The notes under the pieces: model-generated
Database searches by the model: none
Told to the model about the DNA's origin: nothing
The model's input: only the letters and a program-made list of their open reading frames with translations
Assembly: GCF_004339725.1 (NCBI RefSeq)
Contig: NZ_SMGK01000005.1
Location: forward strand, 62,001 to 126,000
Length of the DNA: 64,000 bases
Origin: Acidipila rosea
GTDB taxonomy: Bacteria; Acidobacteriota; Terriglobia; Terriglobales; Acidobacteriaceae
Direction of reading: 5' to 3'
Program-made: the position numbers and the translations under genes
Part shown: positions 8,882-19,000 of the stretch, piece after piece
Layout: the number at the start of each line of letters is the position of its first letter
How positions within the stretch are numbered: the stretch's first letter is position 1

Positions 8882-10450
8882 ATGGCAGTCGCACCTACCA
8901 TTCACGTTGAGGACTCTTCAGGAGAAGCGAGGAGCAGCTCGCGCCTGCGGCTCTTTCTCCTGCTCCCTGCCGCGATTCTGATCTGTGCCACTGCGGCGCT
9001 CGCTCTCCTCGGCTGGCGGTCCTATGGCCGGGCCAAATTTATTCGCGATCTCGGGCGTAACCTGGCGAGCACCGTAACCGTCGGCTCCTTCCGCCAGGTC
9101 TACTTTCCTCATCCGGGGTATATCGCCGAGAACATTGTCCTCACCCATATCGCGACTGGCGATACCCGACCATGGCTTACTGTCCGCCGCGTGACGGTCC
9201 GCGGGAGCTACTTTGGTATGCTCACCAGTCCAACCCGTGTATCAAGTCTGGTGGCGGAGCAGCTCTTTCTTCGCATCAATGCAGCTCCATCCCGCAAGGG
9301 CAAGCAGATTGGGGCGGAGGGCGGAGGCTGGAAGTCCACGGTCATCGATCACTTCCTCGCCGACGGAGCTGTACTCGAGATCGAGACGGACCCGGCGAAG
9401 CCGCCGCTGCGCTTCATCCTGCAGCATCTTTCCCTGCGTTCCATGGGCGGCAACGGTCCGTTGACCTTCCACGCTGCGTTGAGCAACCCGATTCCTCCGG
9501 CGCAGCTTCAACTCTCCGGACAATTTGGACCGCTCCAGCTCGGCAACCCCGGCAGTACCCATCTCACCGGCAGCTACTCTCTGCGGCATGCAGACATGGG
9601 TGTCTTCCCGGGCATTGCCGGCCAGCTTTCCTCGGATGGAAGATTCGATGGCCCCCTGAATCGCCTTGCGGTGAGCGGCGAGGCCCTGGTGCCGAACTTT
9701 GAGGTTAAATCCGCGCACCATCCCCTGCCGCTCAAGGCTGGCTTCCAAACCGTAGTGAACGGCGCCACGGGCGATGTGGTGCTGAAAAGCGTCATCGCAC
9801 AGCTCGCCCGCACCCGGCTCGAATCGCATGGCGTCGTGGCCGATTCACCCGCGGGCTCCGGCAAGCTCACCACTCTATCGATCAGCTCTCCTGAGGGACG
9901 CATCGACGATCTGCTGCGGCTTCTTCTTTCCTCTGCGGTTCCTCCGGCGACAGGGCCCATCCAGTTCCATACCCAGGTCACTCTTCCGCCGGGCCCTCAA
10001 GGTTTTCTTACCCGGGTACAGCTGGAAGGCGCCTTCGGGATGGAACACGCCCAGCCGACGCGCCCATCGACCAAGGCAGAGGTAGACCTTCTCAGCGAGC
10101 GGGCGCTCGGCAATAAAAATACTGACCTTGATTCGGTTCAGTCTGATTTGAGAGGGCAGGTCAAGCTGCAGAGTGGCGTCGCAACCTTCAGCAGTCTGTC
10201 ATTTGCGGTGCCTGGAGCGCATGCCAGACTGCAGGGCTCCTACAGCCTGCTCAACTCCCAGGTGGATCTGCGCGGCAACTTGCGGATGCAGGCCACAGTC
10301 TCTCAGGCCACCACCGGGTTCAAATCCATCTTGCTCAAGATCGCTACACCTTTTTACAAGCGTAAACACGCAGGTGCACAGATTCCGGTGAGCATTGAGG
10401 GAACCTATGCGCACCCGGTATTCACGGCCGGCCCGAAGGCGAAGAGATGA
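8882..10450 (+). CDS. AsmA-like envelope protein
   Basis: A 522-residue protein with one N-terminal membrane anchor (about residues 25-47) and a large, beta-rich remainder. Segments such as GYIAENIVLTH, repeated short strands with L-x-G-x-L/F spacing, and a C-terminal portion with YSLLNSQVDLRGNLRM, FKSILLKIATPFYK and IPVSIEGTYAHPVF match AsmA/TamB-type (repeating beta-groove) proteins, which are thought to help lipid movement or outer-membrane assembly. The start at 8882 is preferred to 8813 because it puts the membrane anchor close to the N-terminus. Followed by a hairpin shared with galU. The precise function cannot be derived from sequence. Confidence 0.7.
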   Translation: MAVAPTIHVEDSSGEARSSSRLRLFLLLPAAILICATAALALLGWRSYGRAKFIRDLGRNLASTVTVGSFRQVYFPHPGYIAENIVLTHIATGDTRPWLTVRRVTVRGSYFGMLTSPTRVSSLVAEQLFLRINAAPSRKGKQIGAEGGGWKSTVIDHFLADGAVLEIETDPAKPPLRFILQHLSLRSMGGNGPLTFHAALSNPIPPAQLQLSGQFGPLQLGNPGSTHLTGSYSLRHADMGVFPGIAGQLSSDGRFDGPLNRLAVSGEALVPNFEVKSAHHPLPLKAGFQTVVNGATGDVVLKSVIAQLARTRLESHGVVADSPAGSGKLTTLSISSPEGRIDDLLRLLLSSAVPPATGPIQFHTQVTLPPGPQGFLTRVQLEGAFGMEHAQPTRPSTKAEVDLLSERALGNKNTDLDSVQSDLRGQVKLQSGVATFSSLSFAVPGAHARLQGSYSLLNSQVDLRGNLRMQATVSQATTGFKSILLKIATPFYKRKHAGAQIPVSIEGTYAHPVFTAGPKAKR

Positions 10451-10470
10451 AGTTTTCGGCGTGACAGCAG

Positions 10471-10512
10471 TCGATCGCTGGAGAAAGCAAGATGGCTTCC
10501 TCCAGCGATCGA
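10471..10512. terminator. Bidirectional hairpin terminator between AsmA-like gene and galU
   Basis: A perfect 12-bp stem (10471-10482 with 10501-10512) whose loop can pair further with one mismatch. T-rich sequence (TTTCTTCCT) follows on the plus strand. It separates two convergent genes. Confidence 0.75.
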
Positions 10513-10519
10513 TTTCTTC

Positions 10520-11395
10520 CTAGAGCGACAGCGACTTCAGATACTCGCGAAACTTCTCGCCCATATCTTCCCGCTTCAGCGCAAAATCAACCGTAGCCTT
10601 CAGCATGCCGAACTTGTCGCCTGCGTCGTGCCGGATGCCGTCAAAAGTGTAGCCATAAACCTTCTCCGTAGCCAGCAGCGCCTTGATGCCGTCGGTCAGC
10701 TGCAGTTCGCCGCCTGCGCCGAGTGGCGTCTTTTCGAGTAGCTCAAAGATCTTCGGCGTCAGAATATACCGGCCAATAATCGCGTTCTTTGACGGCGCAT
10801 CGGCCAGCTTCGGCTTCTCAACCATGCCTGTCACGTTGAACAGCTTGGGGTTGGTGCTGTCCGGCGTGCCTTCGAGCACTCCGTAAGCGGAGATCGCCGG
10901 GCCGTCCACCTCCATCGTCGCCAGGATGGAACTCTGCGTCTGGTTATAGACGTCAATCATCTGCTTGAGGCAGGGAACCGGCGCATCGATTACATCATCG
11001 GGCAGAATCACCGCAAAAGGTTCGTCGCCGATCAGCTCCCTGGCCATCAGCACCGCGTGGCCCAGGCCCATCGCCTCCTTCTGGCGAACATAGGCCAGCT
11101 TGACCATGTTCGATACCTGGCGGCTCAGCGCCAGCAGCTCTTTCTTGCCCCGCCTTTCGAGCGTTGCCTCGAGTTCAAAGCTGATATCGAAATGGTCTTC
11201 GATCGCAGACTTGCCGCGGCCCGTAACGATAATGATTTCTTCGCAGCCCGCTGCCAGCGCCTCTTCGACACCGTACTGGATGATCGGCTTATCCACCAGC
11301 GCAAGCATCTCTTTGGGAATGGCCTTGGTTGCGGGCAAAAAGCGGGTGCCCAGTCCTGCTGCCGGGAATACTGCCTTGCGTACCTTTTTCGTCAT
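10520..11395 (-). CDS. galU: UTP--glucose-1-phosphate uridylyltransferase
   Basis: A 291-residue cytoplasmic enzyme making UDP-glucose from UTP and glucose 1-phosphate for polysaccharide and lipid glycosylation. Visible: the nucleotide-binding motif AAGLGTRFLPATKAIPKEM (from residue 12), DKPIIQYGVEEALAAG, VRQKEAMGLGHAVLMA, LPDDVIDAP and GGELQLTDGIKALL, all diagnostic for bacterial GalU. Length is normal. It is a stand-alone gene; upstream lies the DUF885 peptidase gene in the same direction with an 85-base gap. Confidence 0.97.
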   Translation of the reverse strand: MTKKVRKAVFPAAGLGTRFLPATKAIPKEMLALVDKPIIQYGVEEALAAGCEEIIIVTGRGKSAIEDHFDISFELEATLERRGKKELLALSRQVSNMVKLAYVRQKEAMGLGHAVLMARELIGDEPFAVILPDDVIDAPVPCLKQMIDVYNQTQSSILATMEVDGPAISAYGVLEGTPDSTNPKLFNVTGMVEKPKLADAPSKNAIIGRYILTPKIFELLEKTPLGAGGELQLTDGIKALLATEKVYGYTFDGIRHDAGDKFGMLKATVDFALKREDMGEKFREYLKSLSL

Positions 11396-11480
11396 TCAGC
11401 TTCCTTCGTCTGTCTCAAAAAATAATTTCCACTTCGAGTTGCTTCGTACTGCTGCCACCGCTTTGAGATGCAGATTTATC

Positions 11481-13247
11481 TCAAAGCGTCGGCGAGTTGT
11501 CACCCAGAAACGCTCGTCTCACAATCTTGATCGGTGCGCCTCCCTGACGCATGAAATCGTCGTGAAATTTTTGTAGTGAAAAATCCTTGCCCTCCTTTTT
11601 CTCCACATCCGCGCGGAGCTTCATAATCTCAAGCTTGCCCAGCGTGTAATAGAGATAGGTCGGATCGGAGGTGCCGCGCTTCGTCTCCACCAGCCCCACT
11701 GATGGCGACTGGTAGCCGTCCGTCACAAAGAACTTCGCCGCATCGTCAAAGCTCATCTGGCCTGTGTGCAGCTTGATGCTGACCACAAACCGCGCGTCCC
11801 GCAGCAGGGCATCCTGCAGCTGCCCCAGCCGGATCAGCTTGGCCTCGCGTGCATCCTTCGCCCCCGTGCCCGGCTGCCCGTAGCCTTCTTCGAGCATCAT
11901 CTGTTCGCAATAGTGCGCCCAGCCCTCGACGTTTGTGTTCGCGTTGATAATCTTCCTCACCTGGCTCAGCGCAGCGTTATTCACCCAGAGGAATTGAACA
12001 TAGTGCCCGGGATACGCCTCGTGAACCGACGTGCTCACAATTGTCCCGACATTGAACGCCGACATGTGCTCGGCGATGTGCTCCGCCGACCAGGTCCTTT
12101 CCGGCAGCGTCACGTTGAAATAGGCGGTCTTCGAGTGCGTCTCAAACGGCCCCGGCGGGTCCATCGAGGCCTGCGTCGTCGCCCGCATGAAGGGCGGCGT
12201 CTCCTCGAGTGTAGGCCGCACATCCGAGGGGATGGTGATGATGTGCTTCTGCTGGATGAACCCGATCAGGCCGTTGAACGTGTCCTGAAAGCTCTGCAGC
12301 AGGTGATCCGGAGCAGGGTGTATCGTCGCCAGCTCCGCGAGCACTTCCTTCGGTGTCTTCGACGGATCCACTTCCTTCGCGATACGTTCAAACTCGGCCT
12401 GGTTCTTATGCATATCGGCATAGGCAATCTCGACCAGCTTGTCGAGCGGCGTGTCCACCATCTCGTCATACTTCAGCTTCTTGGCAAAGGTGTCCGCTCC
12501 CAGCCTGAAATCGCCATGGGAACGCGGCAGCAGATCTGCCTTCAGCCAGTGCTGGTAGCTGACCAGCGCTGCGATCACTGCTGCATTCGTCCGCTTGAAC
12601 TCCGCCTTGAGCGACGGATCAGTCGCATCTGTGAAGGCTGACGGCACATCGTGCTCAAAGAAGCCAATGATGCCCGGCAGCTGCTCCAGTGCAATTTCCG
12701 TGGAGATCTGTGCTGGATTTGAGAGGTTTACCCGCGCCGCCTGTAGGTCCGCCGGCATCAGCTTTTCGCGCGCAATCAGTGACCGCAGCCGCTCGTTCGC
12801 CGGTGCAAACTTGCGCTCCATCAGCACGAACGCGCTGTTGGTCAGGTCGCTGGAGTAGTGGTCCGGGTCCTTCTGCCAGGGGCGGATCGTCTCCAGCGTC
12901 AGCAGCCGGCTTGCGATCTGGTTGCGCACCATCTGCAGGTCGCCCTGCGTCGGCTGGTTCAGCGGCGCCATCGGTACGGCGTCGAACTCGTCGGCAAACT
13001 TGTGCAGCGCTGCTGTCTCTGCATCGATTCCTGCCCGGCTGAAGTCCTCAAGCTGTGCATCGTACTTGTGCAGCCCGTCCATCGTCCCTTGTGTGGGCTG
13101 ATACTTGAAGTAAGCTTCCTCGAAATACTTCGCCGCCAGTGTGCGAAAATCCGCGTCCGCTGCCTTTGCAGTCTGCGCCGCCATCGTGCCGCCCGCCCCC
13201 ATCATGCCCCCACAAACCAGCAGAACCGCCGCCGTCCATTGCCTCAT
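11481..13247 (-). CDS. DUF885 family secreted metallopeptidase-like protein
   Basis: A 588-residue exported protein of the DUF885 family, widespread in acidobacteria and proteobacteria. A signal peptide covers about residues 1-23. The zinc-peptidase type motif SVHEAYPGHYVQF (HExxPGH, around residue 410) and the downstream EGWAHYCEQMMLEEG give a plausible metal-ligand set, as known for family members described as carboxypeptidase-like. The helical N-terminal half (FEEAYFKYQPTQGT) is typical. Substrate unknown. It is preceded by the padR gene in the same direction 92 bases upstream, without sign of translational coupling. Confidence 0.85.
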   Translation of the reverse strand: MRQWTAAVLLVCGGMMGAGGTMAAQTAKAADADFRTLAAKYFEEAYFKYQPTQGTMDGLHKYDAQLEDFSRAGIDAETAALHKFADEFDAVPMAPLNQPTQGDLQMVRNQIASRLLTLETIRPWQKDPDHYSSDLTNSAFVLMERKFAPANERLRSLIAREKLMPADLQAARVNLSNPAQISTEIALEQLPGIIGFFEHDVPSAFTDATDPSLKAEFKRTNAAVIAALVSYQHWLKADLLPRSHGDFRLGADTFAKKLKYDEMVDTPLDKLVEIAYADMHKNQAEFERIAKEVDPSKTPKEVLAELATIHPAPDHLLQSFQDTFNGLIGFIQQKHIITIPSDVRPTLEETPPFMRATTQASMDPPGPFETHSKTAYFNVTLPERTWSAEHIAEHMSAFNVGTIVSTSVHEAYPGHYVQFLWVNNAALSQVRKIINANTNVEGWAHYCEQMMLEEGYGQPGTGAKDAREAKLIRLGQLQDALLRDARFVVSIKLHTGQMSFDDAAKFFVTDGYQSPSVGLVETKRGTSDPTYLYYTLGKLEIMKLRADVEKKEGKDFSLQKFHDDFMRQGGAPIKIVRRAFLGDNSPTL

Positions 13248-13338
13248 CGAGCCCTCGTATCTTCCAGGTGATTGCTAACAATAGTAATGCCGTGGAGAGA
13301 TTGGGGGTACCGGATACTTTCCTGTCTGGCTTGACTGC

Positions 13339-13719
13339 TTAGCTGGCCGCAGGGCCATCGCTGCCGGGCGAGATCTTCCGCGGATGCTCTTCATGCAGTT
13401 CGTGGTGCAGCTCGTCCACCTTGACGGTGGCCTTTTCCAGGGCCTTTCTGCCAGCGGACGTGATCTTATAGAGGCGCCGTCTGCGTCCTTCAACTGTTTT
13501 GAGCGAAGACTTCAAGAGGCCGTTGCGCTCCAGACCATGCAGCAGGGGGTAGAGCGTTCCCGGTCCAATGCGGTATCCGTGATGCCCTAGCTCCTCCATC
13601 ATGGCCAGCCCAAAGATGGGCTCATGCGCGGCGTGCACCAGCACATGAATCCGTATCAGTCCGAACAAGAGTTCCCGCTGTGCTTTTAACACACGATCAA
13701 TATATCGTTCCCGGCTCAA
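13339..13719 (-). CDS. PadR-family transcriptional regulator
   Basis: A 126-residue winged-helix repressor. The PadR core is clear: GLIRIHVLVHAAHEPIFG followed by GYRIGPGTLYPLLHGLERNGLLKS (recognition helix) and the wing strand RRRRLYKITSAGRKALE. The C-terminal dimerisation helix is short and ends in a charged tail (HHELHEEHPRK). The likely start is a TTG at 13719; a GTG nine codons later is possible. An array of TATCGAA half-sites sits directly upstream (13720-13749), which suggests autoregulation and perhaps control of the divergent gene at 13824. PadR proteins often respond to phenolics or antibiotics; the ligand here is unknown. Confidence 0.9.
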   Translation of the reverse strand: MSRERYIDRVLKAQRELLFGLIRIHVLVHAAHEPIFGLAMMEELGHHGYRIGPGTLYPLLHGLERNGLLKSSLKTVEGRRRRLYKITSAGRKALEKATVKVDELHHELHEEHPRKISPGSDGPAAS

Positions 13720-13749
13720 TATCGAATTGCCTGGTATCGAAGTTCGATA
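13720..13749. promoter_or_regulatory. Putative PadR operator array
   Basis: TATCGAA occurs at 13720-13726 and again at 13735-13741 (15-base period), and the second copy forms a perfect 15-base palindrome with TTCGATA (13743-13749). The array lies immediately upstream of the padR start and about 75 bases before the divergent gene at 13824. Assignment to PadR is inferred from position only. Confidence 0.5.
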
Positions 13750-13823
13750 TAACCTGTCCGAGATGAAGATTCGCGAGTGGAAAACCTCAGGGCTCTTGCC
13801 GGAGGGCCGGGAGGACTGGATGG

Positions 13824-14681
13824 ATGAACGGCAAATGTTCAGGCTCGATGTTGTGCATCCTCCTTTTGCTCGCCGTGTCGAAGCTCCTGGCGCAGGGTCC
13901 TCCTTACCAGACCGATGATCCGGTCCCCGTAGACCTGCACCATTACGAGTTCTACATCTTCGGCAACACAGACGGGACGCCGGTGGAAACCGATTCCACG
14001 GGACCGGCTTTCGAGTTCAACTGGGGAGCGATTCCCAGAGTTCAGCTTCACGCGATCCTGCCCTGGGGCTCCATTAACCCATCGAACAATCCTGTCTATC
14101 TGCCCGCAGGGACTGGCCCCAGCGCTTTTGGTCTCCTTGATACGGAGTTGGGGGCGAAGATCGCCTTCATCAAGGAGACAAGGTATTCTCCCCAGATCGG
14201 CACTTTCACGATGTTTGAAATTCCGACCGGCAGCTACGACAAGGGACTAGGCGTGGGGAAGGTCTGGTACAAGGTTCCCCTCTGGCTGCAAAAGAATATA
14301 GGGCACTGGCTCCTGGATGGCGGCGCCGGTGAAACGGTGGTTCCGCAGACTCAATACCGTGACTTTCCGTATGGCGGATTCCTGGCTAAATACACCTTCG
14401 GGGAGCGGCTGGAGTTAGGCGGCGAGCTCTTTGCTCATGCTCGCGAGGGCTTCGCCACTCCGCAGACGGAGGCTTCGGCGATGATCGACATGGGCGGCTC
14501 CTACCACCTCAGGCATCATCCCGGTGAACAGTTTCTGTTCTGCTATGGCCACTCCGTTGCCGGGCAAACGGAGAACTATGCCTACGTCGGCATGTACTGG
14601 ACATGGGGCAAAGACAACAGGAAACCGGACGCGGGTGATGCCTGGTTGCGGTCACCTGCGCGCGCGACTGGATTTCCCTGA
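13824..14681 (+). CDS. Predicted outer-membrane/transporter-like protein, function unknown
   Basis: A 285-residue exported protein with a signal peptide ending near LLAQG (residue 25). The mature part is rich in alternating aromatic/hydrophobic residues (for example YEFYIFGNTDG, VQLHAILPWG, YVGMYWTWGKDN) and resembles the beta-barrel 'transporter' or phenol-degradation MetA-like proteins of environmental Gram-negatives. Features such as TELGAKIAFIKE, GTFTMFEIPTGSYDKGLG and FGERLELGGELF fit successive barrel strands. It is divergent from padR and shares the operator region, so it may be the regulated target. A bidirectional terminator follows. The precise role is unknown. Confidence 0.65.
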   Translation: MNGKCSGSMLCILLLLAVSKLLAQGPPYQTDDPVPVDLHHYEFYIFGNTDGTPVETDSTGPAFEFNWGAIPRVQLHAILPWGSINPSNNPVYLPAGTGPSAFGLLDTELGAKIAFIKETRYSPQIGTFTMFEIPTGSYDKGLGVGKVWYKVPLWLQKNIGHWLLDGGAGETVVPQTQYRDFPYGGFLAKYTFGERLELGGELFAHAREGFATPQTEASAMIDMGGSYHLRHHPGEQFLFCYGHSVAGQTENYAYVGMYWTWGKDNRKPDAGDAWLRSPARATGFP

Positions 14682-14737
14682 CCTGCGGCTTCAGCCCAGT
14701 TCTGGGGTCATCTCGATTCGTGACCCAAAAATAGACC

Positions 14738-14780
14738 ACAAAAAAGCGCGGGCAGAGATTGTTCCCTGCCCGCGCATTTT
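14738..14780. terminator. Bidirectional Rho-independent terminator
   Basis: A perfect 10-bp GC-rich stem (14746-14755 with 14766-14775) flanked by an A-run on the left and ATTTT on the right, placed between convergent genes at 13824-14681 (+) and 14803-15882 (-). It can serve both. Confidence 0.9.
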
Positions 14781-14802
14781 AGAGCCAGTCCTATCGCGCG
14801 AA

Positions 14803-15882
14803 TCAGCCCTGCTTCAGGCTCTTCATGTCAATCACGAAGCGGTATTTCACATCGCTCTTGAGCACGCGCTCGAACGCCTCGTTGATCTTGTCTATCGGGA
14901 TCACCTCAACATCCGCCGTGATGTTGTGCTCCGCGCAATAGTCCAGCATCTCCTGCGTCTCGGCCATGCCTCCAATGATGGAGCCGGAGAGAGTGCGCCG
15001 CTTGAAGAGCAGGTTACCCATCTCGATCGTTGGCTGCTTGTCCGGCAGTCCTACCTGGGCCATGGTGCCGTCGCGCTTCAGCAGCGCAAGGTAGGCATTC
15101 ATGTCGTGCGGCGCTGAGACCGTATCCAAAATGAAGTCGAAGCTGTTCGCATGCGCCTTCATGGCCTCCGGATCCTTCGAGAGCACCACTTCATCTGCAC
15201 CCAGCCGCTTTGCGTCTTCGGTCTTGCTCAGCGAGGTGGTGAACTGCACCACATGCGCGCCGAACGAATGTGCGAACTTGAGCGCCATGTGCCCAAGGCC
15301 GCCGAGCCCGACCACGCCCACCTTCTGCCCCTTGCCGACCTTCCAGTGGCGCAGCGGCGAATAAGTGGTGATTCCGGCGCAGAGCAGGGGCGCCACGCCC
15401 GCCGGGTTCAGTTTCGGCGAGACCGAGTGCACGAAGTCCTCATGCGTCACGATGTTGTTTGAATAGCCGCCGTAGGTCATCTCGCCCTGCTTGTCCGGCG
15501 TGTTATAGGTCTGCACCATGCCGACTTCGCAGTACTGCTCCTCGCCCGCCTTGCAGCTGGCGCACTCGCGGCAGGAGTCGACAATTACGCCCACACCGGC
15601 CAGGTCGCCGACCTTGAACTTCTTCACCGCGCTGCCGACCGCCGTCACCTTGCCGACAATTTCGTGGCCCGGCACCATGGGGTAGTTCGATCCACCCCAC
15701 TCATTCCGCGCCTGGTGAATATCCGAGTGGCAGACGCCGCAGTATTCGATCTCCACAACCACGTCATGCTCGCCGGGCGACCGGCGTTCAAAGCTGAAAG
15801 GGGCAAGGGGCTTGGTGGCTGAGTGTGCCGCATAGCCGTGAGACTTGATCTTCGATTCCGCCATATTTCCTTGAAACTCCAT
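14803..15882 (-). CDS. Zinc-dependent NAD(P) alcohol dehydrogenase (YahK/CAD-like)
   Basis: A 359-residue medium-chain dehydrogenase/reductase that interconverts alcohols and aldehydes. Catalytic zinc: C in YCGVCHSD (about residue 46), GHEIVG (about 71) and a later Cys; structural zinc: CRECASCKAGEEQYC (about 101-115). The dinucleotide motif GLGGLGHMALKFA (around residue 187) follows. The sequence pattern (QARNEWGGSNYPMVPGHE, MVQTYN, SNNIVTHEDFVHS) matches the YahK/cinnamyl alcohol dehydrogenase branch, usually NADPH-dependent and active on aldehydes. The start may instead be an ATG at 15864, just after AAGGA. The gene is divergent from the propeller kinase. Confidence 0.92.
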   Translation of the reverse strand: MEFQGNMAESKIKSHGYAAHSATKPLAPFSFERRSPGEHDVVVEIEYCGVCHSDIHQARNEWGGSNYPMVPGHEIVGKVTAVGSAVKKFKVGDLAGVGVIVDSCRECASCKAGEEQYCEVGMVQTYNTPDKQGEMTYGGYSNNIVTHEDFVHSVSPKLNPAGVAPLLCAGITTYSPLRHWKVGKGQKVGVVGLGGLGHMALKFAHSFGAHVVQFTTSLSKTEDAKRLGADEVVLSKDPEAMKAHANSFDFILDTVSAPHDMNAYLALLKRDGTMAQVGLPDKQPTIEMGNLLFKRRTLSGSIIGGMAETQEMLDYCAEHNITADVEVIPIDKINEAFERVLKSDVKYRFVIDMKSLKQG

Positions 15883-16089
15883 GGATTGATTTTTTAAAAG
15901 GCAGGATGGGAAAGCTGTTGATTCGGAGGTTTCTCTCCGAATGGAAAACCCCGCCTCCGCGTGCGCAGCAAAGGGCTTTCGCAGTTTTCAATTTGGCCGC
16001 ACGACCCTAAGGTAACAGATGCGCGAGCCCGCCTGAGCGGTGCACTTTAGACCGGGAGCGGCAGGAGTGTTTAGAGTGAACTGGAACCA

Positions 16090-19000
16090 ATGTTCACTGC
16101 CCGCATACTCCGCGCCGCCTGCTCCTTAGCCGCACTCTTCGCGGCGCTGACGCTGCCGGCTCTAGGCCTCGACCCCCACAAGGAGCTGCGCAGCTTCAAC
16201 TACCAGAGTTGGCAGACCGACAGCGGCCTGCCCCAGAACACCGTCCACGCCGTCCTCCAGACCCGCGACGGCTATCTGTGGTTCGCGACCGAGGCCGGTC
16301 TGGTCCGCTATGACGGAGCGCAGTTCGCAGTTTACGATCGCCAGAACACGCCCGGCCTGGCAGGAGATGTTATCAACGGGCTCACGCAGGATAGCGCCGG
16401 AACGCTCTGGATCAGCACGGCTGCGGGCCTTACCTCCTTCCGCGACGGCGTTTTCCGTAGCTACACCGCGCAGGACGGTCTGCCCGCCAGCACTGTCTGG
16501 AGAACCTTTGAAGGCCGCACCGGGGAACTCTGGGCCGTAACGGCCGGAGGGCTGGCGCGGCTGAGCCATGGCCGCTGGACAGCTTTTCCCGTAGCTCAGG
16601 GGCTGGAAGATGCTGATCCGGTACTGCAGGCACCCGACGGCACGATCTGGGTGGGGACCATCAGCGGCCTGATTCGGCTCTCCCCCGCAGGCCACGCGCA
16701 GGCGCTGCTCGACGCCTCTCAGGTGCAATCGCTCGCGCAGGATAATGCAGGCCGCCTCTGGGTGGGCACGCGGACCGGTCTCGTGCTCATCGAAAAGGAC
16801 GGCGCAGTCCATCCCTTCGCCTTGCCCGCGACAGACATCACGGCGCTCCTGCCGGACGACGAAGGCCGCCTGTGGATCGGTGCCGGCAAAGGTCTCTGGC
16901 TTTGGAACGGCCATGCGCTCCGCGGCTACTCCGCGCAAGATGGCCTGCCCTCGGATGCCATCACCCGGCTGTATGAGGATCATCGTCACACCCTCTGGAT
17001 CGCGACCTCCCGCGGCATCGCCCGTCTCGCCGATGGCAGCCTACAGTCCTTCACGGCTCGCCAGGGCCTCTCAGGCAACAGCGTGCTCGCCTTTCTTGAA
17101 GATCGCGAGGGCGATCTGTGGCTCGGTACCGAATCCGGCGGCGTCGGCGTACTGCGCGACCGCAAGTTCACCACCTACACCTCGCAGGAGGGCCTCAGCG
17201 ACGACCTCGCGCGCGCCATCTACCAGGATCGTCGCGGCGGCATGTGGGTGGGCACCAACGGCGGCGGCCTTAACCGCTGGAACGGCAAGGGCTTTACCGC
17301 GCTGACCACGGCCAGCGGCCTCTCCAGCAACATCGTCCTCGCTCTCGCCGATGATGCGTCAGGCGACCTCTGGGTTGGCACTCCTGACGGTCTCGACCGC
17401 CTGCGCAACGGTCACGCAACTGCATTCACCTCGGCCGACGGTCTGGCGGACGACTTCGTGCGCTCTCTAACCACCGATAGTCGCGGAGCCCTCTGGATTG
17501 GCACGCGACGCGGCCTCACCCACTATGCCGACGGCCAGTTTCAGAGCTACTCCAGCCTCGACGGCCTGGGCAGCGACCTCGTCGGTGCGTTGCTGGCTGA
17601 CCGCGATGGCAGTCTCTGGATTGGAACGCTCGGCGGCCTGACCCATTACGTTCGCGGCCACTTCACTAACATCACCACCGCCAATGGCCTCTCCAGCAAC
17701 ATCATCACGGCGCTCTATCAGGATCCGGCGGGTACGCTGTGGATCGGCACCAGCGGAGGTGGACTCGACCGGCTCGCGGCTGGTCACGTGACCGCTTATC
17801 CGCCGGCTTCCGGTGGACTGCCTCCAAACATCTACAGCATCCTCGAAGACTCTGGAAACCACCTGTGGCTCAGCTCCAATAAGGGCATCTTCCGGGTTTC
17901 CAAGGCTGCGCTCGATCGCTTCGCCGCTGGCCAGGACTCTTCCGTCGCCATCGATGCCTACGGCACTGCCGACGGCATGAAGATCAGCGAGTGCAGCAGC
18001 GGTGGCCATCCAGCCGCCGCTAAGCGCGTGGACGGCAGCATGTGGTTCGCTACCCTGCGGGGAGTGGCAACGGTGAACCCGGAGCAGATGGCCATCAACC
18101 ACGTGCCGCCCCTGGTCGCCATTGAGCAGGTCAGCATCGACGACCGTGCGTTGAGCGGCGGCGAGCTGGCGCGGGTGAGCCCCGGCGGCTCCCGCTTTGC
18201 CTTTCAGTATGCAGGCCTCAGCTTCGTAGCTCCGCAGAAGGTTCACTTCCGCTACAAGCTGGACGGCTTCGACCGCCACTGGATAGACGCGGGCAGCCGC
18301 CGGGTCGCCTACTACACCAACATCCCGCCCGGTCGCTATACCTTCCGCGTCGCCGCCGCGAACAATGACGGCATTTGGAGTGAGCGGGATGCAGCCGTCA
18401 GCTTCCGGCTGATGCCGCACTTCTACCAGACATACTGGTTCGACCTGGCGCTGCTGCTTGCCGCTATCCTCTTCGGCTATGAGCTCTATCGTCGCCGGGT
18501 GCGCCGTGTCGAACAGCAATTTACCGCGGTCATGGCCGAGCGCAACCGCATCGCCCGCGAGATTCACGACACGCTGGCTCAGGGTTTCGTCGCCGTTTCC
18601 GTGCAGCTCGAGATCGTCTCCCGCGTCCTCGCCAGCTCCACCGAGACAGCCAAGGCGCACCTCGACGAAGCTCGCTCGCTTGTGCGGCATTGCCTCGATG
18701 AAGCACGTAGCTCCATCTGGGATCTGCGCTCGCAGAACGCCTCCCAGGAAGATCTCGTCGCCAGGCTCAAGAGGGTCGCCGCACACGTCATCGGGACTGC
18801 GCCCGTTGAAATGCGGGTCAAGGTCGAGGGCAGCTATCGCCCGCTGCCGCCCCAGGTCGAACGCGAGCTTGTTCGCATCGCGCAGGAGGCCATGACGAAT
18901 GCTATCCGCCACGGCCACCCGGGCCGTATCGATCTTCTGCTGCGTTTTGAGACGGCACGCTTCGAGATGAAGGTCCACGACGATGGGAGGGGATTCTCCG

